Shown here piece by piece: positions 8,449 through 15,372 of a DNA stretch of 64,000 bases. The translations under genes were made by a program, and so were the position numbers. Location: contig NZ_ANAC01000012.1 of NCBI RefSeq assembly GCF_000341225.1, forward strand, positions 124,001 to 188,000, read 5' to 3'. The notes beneath the pieces were generated by a model. That model worked only from the letters and a program-made list of their open reading frames with translations. It searched no databases and was not told the DNA's origin. Each line of letters starts with the position of its first letter. The first letter of the stretch is position 1. The DNA comes from Nocardiopsis alba DSM 43377. Lineage in GTDB: Bacteria; Actinomycetota; Actinomycetes; Streptosporangiales; Streptosporangiaceae.

Positions 8449-9690
8449 TCAGCCGGCCGCCCGGCGCGGGGGCACGGCCACCGCGCCCGCTTCGGCCAGA
8501 TAGCGGTACACCTCGCCCGCCAATACCGCCGCCAACCCCACCGGAACCGCATTGCCGATCTGCCGGGCGATCTGCGACTTGCCGCCGCACCAGCGGAAGT
8601 CGTCGGGGAACCCCTGGATCCGCGCCGCCTCCAGATGGGTGATGGGACGGTGCGCCGTGGGATGCAGGTAGCGCCCCTTCTCCGGCTTGAAGAACTCGGT
8701 ACGGATGGTGACCGAGGGACGGTCGATGTACAACCGCCCCATCACGTCCCCGGAGCCGTTCTTGTGCCGCAACCACGCCTTCGTGGACAGCTCCGCGGGC
8801 AGGTCGTTACGGTTACCCCCTGGCGGGATCGCCTTGTAACGCTCCAACGACAACGGTTCGGGGTTACGACCCACGTGCAGTTCGGAGGTCAGGTAGCTTC
8901 CCGGAAGCCGTACCCCCAAAGGGGCGCAGAAGCGGGCCGGCAGTTCGGTCGTCCGCGTGGTGGGCGGAGAGCCGGCGAAGATCGACCGGACGCTCTCCCA
9001 GGGCGGCAGCGCGGGGGCGGGGTTCACCGGGCGACGCGCCCGCCTGCGGTCCACGACCACCTTGGCGTGGGTGGGGTCGGGATAGCCGAGCCCGAGCCCC
9101 GACGGATGGGCGGCGCGGACATCACGGCGCGTGGCCAGGACGAACGCCCGACGACGGGTCTGCGGAACCCCGTAGTCGGCCGCGTTCAGCACCCTCGCCT
9201 CGGCCAGCTCGTACTCGCGCAGCAGCCCGTCCGGCCTCTCGGTCTCGCCCCGCAGGAGCGAGAACTCGTCGGAGTCCAGGAAACGGCCGACGTTCTCGAT
9301 CACGAACACCTTCGGCCGCAGCGCCCGCACCACCCGCACATATTCGCGCCAGAGCACGTTGCGTTCGTCGTTCAGGTCCTTGATCAGATTCCTCTTGTTG
9401 AGGAGGGAGAACCCCTGGCACGGAGGGCCGCCGAGGATCACGTCCACCGGATCCTCGATCACGGCCGGATCCCACTCCTCGATGTCGCCCGCGTGGATCC
9501 GCTCGATCCCCGTGTGCGCCCCGAAATTGGCGGCGTAGGTCGAGGCCGCCGCGATGTCGTGCTCGACCGCGCCCACGGTACGGAAGGGGGAGCCGTCGCG
9601 ACCCGGGGCGCGGAAGGAGTGGAAGCCCGTGGTGAGCCCGCCGCACCCCGCGAACAGGTCGACGATGTTGATCGAGTCGTCCGTGAGCAT
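8449..9690 (-). CDS. DNA (cytosine-5)-methyltransferase
   Basis: This 413-residue enzyme has all main C5 methyltransferase motifs: I (VDLFAGCGGLTTGF), IV with catalytic GGPPCQGFS (Cys about 91), VI (FVIENVG), VIII (QTRRRAFVLATR) and, near the C-terminus, IX and X (RIQGFPDDF, IGNAVPVGLA). The target-recognition region lies at about residues 200-310. I use the ATG at 9690; a TTG three codons upstream is less likely because a TATCTT -10 box lies 7 bp before the ATG, implying a leaderless transcript. It is divergent from vsr. No restriction endonuclease is nearby, so it looks like a solitary Dcm-type enzyme; its recognition sequence cannot be read from the protein. Confidence 0.93.
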   Translation of the reverse strand: MLTDDSINIVDLFAGCGGLTTGFHSFRAPGRDGSPFRTVGAVEHDIAAASTYAANFGAHTGIERIHAGDIEEWDPAVIEDPVDVILGGPPCQGFSLLNKRNLIKDLNDERNVLWREYVRVVRALRPKVFVIENVGRFLDSDEFSLLRGETERPDGLLREYELAEARVLNAADYGVPQTRRRAFVLATRRDVRAAHPSGLGLGYPDPTHAKVVVDRRRARRPVNPAPALPPWESVRSIFAGSPPTTRTTELPARFCAPLGVRLPGSYLTSELHVGRNPEPLSLERYKAIPPGGNRNDLPAELSTKAWLRHKNGSGDVMGRLYIDRPSVTIRTEFFKPEKGRYLHPTAHRPITHLEAARIQGFPDDFRWCGGKSQIARQIGNAVPVGLAAVLAGEVYRYLAEAGAVAVPPRRAAG

Positions 9691-9697
9691 GGGTTTC

Positions 9698-9754
9698 AAG
9701 ATAGATCAGGTGTATCGGAGCGGCGAACCGAACGGGGAACGTCGGGCCTAGGAT
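9698..9754. promoter_or_regulatory. Divergent leaderless promoters of the methyltransferase and vsr genes
   Basis: A minus-strand -10 box TATCTT (9703-9698) lies 7 bp before the methyltransferase ATG. A plus-strand -10 box TAGGAT (9749-9754) lies 6 bp before the vsr GTG. Neither gene has a Shine-Dalgarno sequence. The -35 boxes are weak, as is common in actinomycetes. Confidence 0.45.
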
Positions 9755-9760
9755 CGACCC

Positions 9761-10207
9761 GTGGACGTACGGAGACCGACGCGGGCGGCGAACGAGGGCA
9801 CGCGTAAGAGCATGCGGTCGAACAAGGGCCGCGACACCCGACCCGAGCTGGCGATCCGACGCCGTGTCCACGCGGCGGGGCTGCGCTACCGGGTCTCGGC
9901 CCGGCCGTTGCCGGGCTTCCGACGCACCGCCGATCTGGTGTTCACCCGGCTCAGGGTCGCCGTGTTCGTCGACGGCTGCTTCTGGCACGGATGCCCCGAA
10001 CACCACACGGTGGCGGCGACCAACGCCGCCTACTGGGCGGAGAAGGTCCGGGCCAACCGCGCCCGTGACAAGGAGACCACCGAACGGCTCCTCGACGAGG
10101 GGTGGCGGGTCGTCCGGATCTGGGAGCACGAGGACCCGGACGCGGCGGCGGCGCGGGTCATCGCCGAGGTCCGCTCCGCCCGGGAGAAGGACGAGAAGGA
10201 CACCTGA
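9761..10207 (+). CDS. vsr: Very short patch repair (Vsr) endonuclease
   Basis: Vsr nicks next to T:G mismatches produced by deamination of 5-methylcytosine. The 148-residue product, normal for the family, has SNKGRDTRPELAIRRRVHAAG near the N-terminus (residues about 25-45), the catalytic RRTADLVF segment with its aspartate, and VFVDGCFWHGCPEH, whose Cys and His residues bind structural zinc. It starts at GTG 9761. Its divergent placement beside the cytosine methyltransferase fits the usual functional pairing: repair of mutations caused by that enzyme. Confidence 0.93.
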   Translation: MDVRRPTRAANEGTRKSMRSNKGRDTRPELAIRRRVHAAGLRYRVSARPLPGFRRTADLVFTRLRVAVFVDGCFWHGCPEHHTVAATNAAYWAEKVRANRARDKETTERLLDEGWRVVRIWEHEDPDAAAARVIAEVRSAREKDEKDT

Positions 10208-10216
10208 GGCGCGGCC

Positions 10217-10246
10217 GGGCCGGGGCGCGCGAGGACGCCCCGGCCC
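10217..10246. terminator. Hairpin between convergent vsr and aldo/keto reductase genes
   Basis: Perfect 11-bp arms GGGCCGGGGCG and CGCCCCGGCCC enclose an 8-nt loop. Without a T-run it could act in both directions, as is usual in high-GC genomes. Confidence 0.5.
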
Positions 10247-10253
10247 GAGGGCG

Positions 10254-11132
10254 TCAGGACAGGAAACGGCCGATGCGCTCGACCTCGTCCTCGGACAGGC
10301 GCACCGCCGCGGCCGCGGTGTTCTCCTCCAGGTGCGCCACCCGGGAGGTCCCCGGGATCGGCAGCATCACGGGGGAACGGTGCAGCAGCCAGGCCAGCGC
10401 GAGCTGTACGGGGCTGATCCCGTGTTCGGCGGCGATCGAGGCCAACGGGGAGGTGGGCGCGGCCATCTCCCCGCGATCCACCGGCGCCCAGGGCAGGAAG
10501 GCGATCCCGTCCTTCTCGCACTGTTCCAACACGTCCTCCGACTGGCGGAACGAGGGGGCGTACCGGTTCTGTACCGAGGCGATCGGGGCGATGGCGCGGG
10601 CCGCGGACAGCTCGTCCACGCTCACCTCGCTCAACCCGATGTGTCGGATCTTGCCCTCGCGCCGGAGCTCCACCAGGGCGCCGAGCTGGTCGGCCAGCGG
10701 CACCTCGGGGTCGATCCGGTGCAGCTGCATCAGGTCGATGCGCTCCACGCCCAGATTGCGCAGGCTCAGCTCCACCTGCTGCTTGAGGTACTCAGGACGC
10801 CCCAGCTTGTGCCACTGGGCGGGGCCGGTCCGGGCGAAACCGGCCTTGGTGCCGATGACCAGACCCTCCGGATAGGGGTAGAGGGCCTCCTTGATGAGCT
10901 GCTCGCTGATCTGCGGACCGTAGGAGTCGGCGGTGTCGATGAAGTCGATGCCCAGCTCGACCGTCCGGCGCAGCACCGCGAGGGCCTCGTCCCGGTCGCG
11001 GGGCGGGCCCCACACCCCTTCGCCGACGATCCGCATCGCGCCGAAGCCCAGTCGGTGTACGCGCAGATCACCTCCCAGGAGGAGTGTGCCCGCCTGCTCG
11101 GCGATGTGCGGTGTGGTGTGTGCGTCGGTCAC
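10254..11132 (-). CDS. Aldo/keto reductase
   Basis: This 292-residue NADPH-dependent oxidoreductase has the (beta/alpha)8 aldo/keto reductase pattern. Catalytic Asp/Tyr are in FIDTADSYGPQ, Lys in the strand with GLVIGTKAGF, and His in LMQLHRID. The C-terminal LALAWLLHRSPVMLPIPGTS segment binds the NADPH 2'-phosphate side in this family. It resembles the YajO/Tas-like 'oxidoreductase, aldo/keto reductase family' group; the substrate is unknown. It stands alone, with 226 bp of untranslated DNA before the divergent CGNR gene in which I see nothing notable. Confidence 0.9.
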   Translation of the reverse strand: MTDAHTTPHIAEQAGTLLLGGDLRVHRLGFGAMRIVGEGVWGPPRDRDEALAVLRRTVELGIDFIDTADSYGPQISEQLIKEALYPYPEGLVIGTKAGFARTGPAQWHKLGRPEYLKQQVELSLRNLGVERIDLMQLHRIDPEVPLADQLGALVELRREGKIRHIGLSEVSVDELSAARAIAPIASVQNRYAPSFRQSEDVLEQCEKDGIAFLPWAPVDRGEMAAPTSPLASIAAEHGISPVQLALAWLLHRSPVMLPIPGTSRVAHLEENTAAAAVRLSEDEVERIGRFLS

Positions 11133-11358
11133 GTTGTCCCTTCCAGTACGGCTCGGAGCCGGGTGCGTGCCATCGTTCCGGGTGCCCGGCGGGGAGCCCG
11201 TGTGCGGGGCGTCGTGTCGCGGATCACGTTCCGGCCGGGGTCGGAGCAGGATCGCAGGTGGTGAGGCGGGGGCGCAAGGCCGACGCCCACCCTGATCCGG
11301 ACCCTGGAAGGGGGGATCCTCGCGCGGGGGTGAGAACGCCCTCTGATGTCATGGGTCC

Positions 11359-11898
11359 ATGCACTTGAACCCTTACGGTCAGGATCCGCTCACCCTCGCC
11401 GTGGACCTGGTCAACCATCCCCCGGAACACCCCGAGGATCTGGAACGACGCTGTTCGGAGCACCGTCTCCTCCTGGAGCGCGCCGTCACGGGCGAGGACC
11501 TGGAGGCGGTCCGAGGGTTCCTGCGCCGCTGGGAGGGGGTGATCGAGGCGCCCGACCTCCCGAGCCGCGCCGAACGGCTCAACCTCCTGCTGGAGGAGTT
11601 CTCCGGCCCGCCCCGGCTGACCGACCACGCGGGCACCGGATGGCATCTGCACTACCGCCCGGACCTGCTGCCCGCCCACCGGCAGGTCGCCTCCCTGATC
11701 GCCGTGGGCACCGCCCTGCACCTGACCGGCCGGGGCATGGAGCGTCTGGGACGTTGCGCCGCCCGCGGCTGCGCGAACGTCTACGCCGACTTCTCGCGCA
11801 ACGGCCGTCGACGCTACTGCTCGCCCGTCTGCGGGAACCGGGACGCAGTCCGCCGCCACAGGGCCCGCGCCACCGAGATCGAGGAGGAGGTCGGCTGA
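11359..11898 (+). CDS. CGNR zinc-finger (ABATE domain) putative stress-response regulator
   Basis: The 179-residue protein has an N-terminal helical ABATE-like domain (about residues 10-120, with LAVDLVNHP at the start) and a C-terminal zinc finger: LGRCAARGCANVYAD, then RRRYCSPVCGNRDAVRRHR with the signature CGNR. This architecture is common in actinobacteria and is thought to bind DNA; functions are largely unstudied. The gene is monocistronic and upstream of a hydrolase with its own leader. Confidence 0.85.
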   Translation: MHLNPYGQDPLTLAVDLVNHPPEHPEDLERRCSEHRLLLERAVTGEDLEAVRGFLRRWEGVIEAPDLPSRAERLNLLLEEFSGPPRLTDHAGTGWHLHYRPDLLPAHRQVASLIAVGTALHLTGRGMERLGRCAARGCANVYADFSRNGRRRYCSPVCGNRDAVRRHRARATEIEEEVG

Positions 11899-12010
11899 CC
11901 CGGCCGCGCCGTCCCGTTCGAACGTCTCCGCCCCGGCGTACGGTGTTCACCGAACGGGGCACGGGTAGGACCGGCCGGGGACCGTAACGAGAGTCGAAAG
12001 AGGCGGACGG

Positions 12011-12787
12011 ATGAGCGTCGAACTCCACCACACCGTGCACGGACCGGCGGACGCACCGCCCCTGGTGCTGGGAGGGTCGCTCGGCTCCACCCTCGACATG
12101 TGGGAACCCCAGGTCGAGGCGTTGTCCGCGCGTTTCCGTCTGATCCGGATCGACCACCGGGGCCACGGCGGCTCACCCGACCCCGAGGGCCCCTACACCA
12201 TGGCCGACCTGGGCGGAGACGTCCTCGCCCTGCTGGATCGGCTGGGCATCGAACGCGCCCACTACGCGGGGCTCTCCCTCGGCGGCATGATCGGCCAGTG
12301 GTTGGCGATCGAGGCCCCCGAGCGGATCGACCGTCTCGTCCTGATGTCCACCTCCCCGTACATGGGGCCCGCGCGGAACTGGCGCGACCGCGCCGCCGTG
12401 GCCCTGGACCAGGGGACCGGTGCCCTGGCCCCCGGGGTGGTGGAGCGATGGTTCACGCCCGACTACGCGAAGGAACACCCCGAGGACGTCGCCCGGCTGC
12501 GCTCCCAGATCACGGACACCTCCGATCGGGGCTACGCCGGATGCTGCGGGGCCATCGAGGGCCACGACACCCGTGCCGACCTGGGGCGGATCGTCGCGCC
12601 CACCCTGGTGGTCTCAGGGACCGAGGACCCCTCGACCCCGTTCGAGGAACACGGTTCGGTGCTCGCCGAGGAGATTCCCGGCGCCCGGAACGCGCTGGTG
12701 GAGAACGCCGCCCACCTGCTGTCCTGGGAGCGTTCGAACCGGACGAACGCCCTCCTCGTCGAGCACCTGACCGCCACCGCCCCCTGA
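12011..12787 (+). CDS. Alpha/beta hydrolase, 3-oxoadipate enol-lactonase-like
   Basis: This 258-residue protein has the PcaD-like fold: GGSLGSTLDMWEPQ at the oxyanion strand, IDHRGHGGS, the nucleophile elbow GLSLGG (Ser about 95), an acid in SGTEDPSTP and the terminal His in NAAHLLSWE. Lactonases of this group open 3-oxoadipate enol-lactone in aromatic degradation, but no other beta-ketoadipate gene is near, so a general esterase or lactonase role is equally possible. It is followed after 16 bp by the PEP-mutase-like gene and probably cotranscribed with it. The AGAAGAGGAA before that gene supports translation of both. Confidence 0.85.
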   Translation: MSVELHHTVHGPADAPPLVLGGSLGSTLDMWEPQVEALSARFRLIRIDHRGHGGSPDPEGPYTMADLGGDVLALLDRLGIERAHYAGLSLGGMIGQWLAIEAPERIDRLVLMSTSPYMGPARNWRDRAAVALDQGTGALAPGVVERWFTPDYAKEHPEDVARLRSQITDTSDRGYAGCCGAIEGHDTRADLGRIVAPTLVVSGTEDPSTPFEEHGSVLAEEIPGARNALVENAAHLLSWERSNRTNALLVEHLTATAP

Positions 12788-12803
12788 CCGCGAGAAGAGG
12801 AAC

Positions 12804-13649
12804 ATGGACACCTTGGAGGAGACCCTGCGCGAGCGGGGCGAACGCTTCCACGCACTGCACGGGGGGCCGGGCGCCTTCGTCCTGGCCAACGCCTGGGACG
12901 CCGGTTCGGCCCGCCTGCTGGCCGAGGCGGGCTTCGTCGCGCTGGGCACCACCAGCGCCGGGTTGGCGCACTCCCTGGGCCGCGCCGACGGGGCGGGGCT
13001 GGTGGACCGGGGCGAGACCCTGGGCAACGCCAAGGCGATCGCCGTCGCCACCGACCTTCCGGTCTCGGTGGACCTGGAGAGCGGTTTCGGCGAGGAACCG
13101 GCGGAGGTGGCGCGCACGATCACCCTGACCGGGGCGACGGGGGCGGTCGGCGGGTCGGTGGAGGACGCCACCGGTGACCCGGCAGCGCCGATCCGACCCC
13201 TCGCGGAGGCGGTGGAGCGGGTCGAGGCCGCCGTCGAGGCGGCACGACGTCTGCCGTTCCGGTTCACGCTGACGGCGCGGGCGGAGAACTTCCTGTACGG
13301 GCGGCCGGATCTGGAGGACACCATCGCCCGGCTTCGGGAGTTCGAGCGAGCCGGAGCGGACGTGCTGTACGCTCCCGGCCTGCCGGACACGGAGGCGATC
13401 CGGCGCGTGTGCGCCTCGGTGGAGGCCCCGGTGAACGTCCTGGCGGCCGGTGCCGCGGCCCGGTCGACGGTGGCGGAACTGGGTGCCCTGGGGGCCCGCA
13501 GGGTGAGCCTGGGGTCGGGGCTGTCGAAGATCGCGCTGACCCACGCGTTGCGTTCGGCCCGGGAGATCGCCGAGCACGGGCGTCTGGACGGGCTGACGGA
13601 GTCCCTGTCCGGATCGGAGCTCGACCGGCTGATGGGACACGGAGCCTAG
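12804..13649 (+). CDS. Isocitrate lyase/PEP mutase-family lyase
   Basis: The 281-residue product belongs to the PEP mutase/isocitrate lyase superfamily, whose members cleave or form C-C or C-P bonds next to a carboxylate. The opening ANAWDAGSARLLAEAGF, the metal-binding SVDLESGFG and the GGSVED segment are family landmarks. The active-site loop lacks the KKCGH motif of isocitrate lyases, so it is more like the uncharacterised '2-methylisocitrate lyase-like' or oxaloacetase group. It lies in an apparent two-gene operon with the upstream hydrolase. Substrate unknown. Confidence 0.83.
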   Translation: MDTLEETLRERGERFHALHGGPGAFVLANAWDAGSARLLAEAGFVALGTTSAGLAHSLGRADGAGLVDRGETLGNAKAIAVATDLPVSVDLESGFGEEPAEVARTITLTGATGAVGGSVEDATGDPAAPIRPLAEAVERVEAAVEAARRLPFRFTLTARAENFLYGRPDLEDTIARLREFERAGADVLYAPGLPDTEAIRRVCASVEAPVNVLAAGAAARSTVAELGALGARRVSLGSGLSKIALTHALRSAREIAEHGRLDGLTESLSGSELDRLMGHGA

Positions 13650-13659
13650 GGACACGGGA

Positions 13660-13686
13660 CGGGCCCGGCGAGACGCGCCGGGCCCG
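13660..13686. terminator. Strong hairpin between convergent genes
   Basis: Perfect 11-bp arms CGGGCCCGGCG and CGCCGGGCCCG with a 5-nt loop, located between the converging lyase and DUF574 methyltransferase genes. Confidence 0.6.
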
Positions 13687-13691
13687 CTCGG

Positions 13692-14528
13692 TCATGGCTT
13701 GAAGGCGACCCCGGCCAGTTCCCAACGCTTGACGGAGGGGGCCTCGGGGCGGAAGACCGGCGGCCGGTCCTCATGACGCCAGGTCGAGCAGTCCACGGTC
13801 CGGGGGCCCTCGTCACGGTCGTCGAGCCAGGGGCTGACCAACTCCAGGCCCTCGAAGGCCCGGGAGGCCTCCTCGGGGCTGCGGACGCGGCCCCAGGGGG
13901 TGCCGAAGCCCAGGATCTTCTCGGTCATCCAGGCGGCGGCCTCGTGATCGTCGGAGACGATGTGCGAGTAGATGACGGCGGAGCCGGGGGCCAGCCGCTT
14001 CATGAGCGAGCGCACCATGCCGAAGGGGTCGCTGTCGTCGGGCAGGCAGTGCAGCAGGGAGACCAGCATGACGCAGACCGGCCGGTCGAAGTCGAGCAGG
14101 TCGATGGCCTCGGGGGAGCTCAGGATGGGGCCGGGGTCGCGGATGTCGGCCAGCAGGAAGGCGGTCGTGCCGTTCTCGCCCAGGAGGGCGCGGCCGTGGG
14201 CGAGCACGATGGGGTCGTGGTCGACGTAGAGCACCCGTGCCCCGGGATCGGCCCGCTGGGCCACCTGGTGGGTGTTGTCGGTGGTGGGCAGCCCCGCGCC
14301 CAGGTCGAGGAACTGGTCCACCCTGCGCGAGCACACGTACTCGACGGCTCGACCGAGGAAGGCCCGGTTGTCGTTGGCGAAGGAGACGAGTTCGGGGATA
14401 CCCGCGGCGAGCTCTTCGCAGGCCTTCCGGTCCGACTCGAAGTTGTCCTTCCCACCGAGTAGGTAGTCGTACATCCTCGCGATGCTGGGAGTTTTCATGT
14501 CGATGCGAGGGGGGAAGAGATCGGCCAT
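13692..14528 (-). CDS. SAM-dependent methyltransferase, DUF574 family
   Basis: This 278-residue protein is typical of the actinomycete-specific S-adenosyl methyltransferase family (DUF574). It shows the N-terminal signature PSIARMYDYLLGGKDNFESDR, the SAM-binding FLDLGAGLPTTDNTH, and VLYVDHDPIVLAHGRALL. Family members are very abundant in Streptomyces and Nocardiopsis, often next to DUF397 or helix-turn-helix genes, but their substrates are unknown. Here it stands alone, with 115 bp before the SWIM gene end. Confidence 0.9.
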   Translation of the reverse strand: MADLFPPRIDMKTPSIARMYDYLLGGKDNFESDRKACEELAAGIPELVSFANDNRAFLGRAVEYVCSRRVDQFLDLGAGLPTTDNTHQVAQRADPGARVLYVDHDPIVLAHGRALLGENGTTAFLLADIRDPGPILSSPEAIDLLDFDRPVCVMLVSLLHCLPDDSDPFGMVRSLMKRLAPGSAVIYSHIVSDDHEAAAWMTEKILGFGTPWGRVRSPEEASRAFEGLELVSPWLDDRDEGPRTVDCSTWRHEDRPPVFRPEAPSVKRWELAGVAFKP

Positions 14529-14643
14529 AGGAGAGGTACCAATCAGGGCTCGTGGTGCGGGTCGCCGTCAGGCGAATCGTAACCGTGTTCCGCCCGTCCC
14601 GGTGCCGTTTCACGAAAGAAAGTCGATCGGGTTCTCCCGCCTC

Positions 14644-15372
14644 TCACTTCGACCGGGAAAGGGGCCTGGAAGAAGAGGTGAAACCTGGCAGCTCGTCGGC
14701 GACATGCCCTGGGGCTGCGGCCTTGACGCGATCTCCCGAGCCCTCGGGAAGTGCCGGGGGAGGGGGTGGGGCGAGAGTGCCCCAAAAGGCGTGCGGTGAA
14801 AGCGGGGACGACGTTCGTGCTCGCGAGGCGAAAACATCCGGGGAAACATCTTCCCCTTCGTGGGAAAGCGGGGAATCGTCTTCGTCCCCGCTCTTACGGT
14901 CGGGGGCCTCGGGGGATTTCGTTCCGGCCGCGATCCCCTCGACCAGTTCGATCACCGACCGTTTCTCCAGGCCGGCCCACCGCGTCAATACGAAGGGGTC
15001 CCGGTCGGCCTCCTCGCCCAGGGCGCGGACCACCGCCGAGAGATGGTGACAGCGGCCGCTCCACCGGTCGCACGAACACGTGGCGACCAGGCCGCCCCAC
15101 CCCTCGGGCACCAGGTCCAGACCCAGCAGGGCGAACACCCGCTCCGTCGCCTCGGGCAGCTCCCCGGCCAGCACCCGGGCCCGGAACATCGGCTGGGAGG
15201 CCAGCGCCGCGCAGACCCGCGACCACTCCGTATCCGGCCACACGGTCCGGATGAGGCTCACCTCGTGTTCACCGACCCGGGCCAGCGCCTCGCCCGGCCG
15301 GACGCGCAGCCGCTCCACCGGTGGCCCACCGGAGGCGCCGAGGGCCTCGGCGACCAGTTCCGACCAGCTCAT
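14644..15372 (-). CDS. SWIM zinc-finger protein
   Basis: The 242-residue product starts at ATG 15372, which overlaps the SNF2 stop codon by four bases (ATGA), so the two are translationally coupled. The SWIM motif (CxCx(n)CxH) is in CSCDRWSGRCHHLSAV at about residues 106-121, flanked by helices typical of the SNF2-associated family (RTVWPDTEWSRVCAALASQP). The last 90 residues are low-complexity Ser/Pro/Glu and probably disordered. The partner helicase and the motif suggest joint action on DNA or nucleoprotein; the process is not known. Confidence 0.85.
   Translation of the reverse strand: MSWSELVAEALGASGGPPVERLRVRPGEALARVGEHEVSLIRTVWPDTEWSRVCAALASQPMFRARVLAGELPEATERVFALLGLDLVPEGWGGLVATCSCDRWSGRCHHLSAVVRALGEEADRDPFVLTRWAGLEKRSVIELVEGIAAGTKSPEAPDRKSGDEDDSPLSHEGEDVSPDVFASRARTSSPLSPHAFWGTLAPPPPPALPEGSGDRVKAAAPGHVADELPGFTSSSRPLSRSK

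Noticed and set aside
8449-10207. Restriction-modification system
   Set aside because: No endonuclease other than Vsr is present, and Vsr is a repair enzyme.
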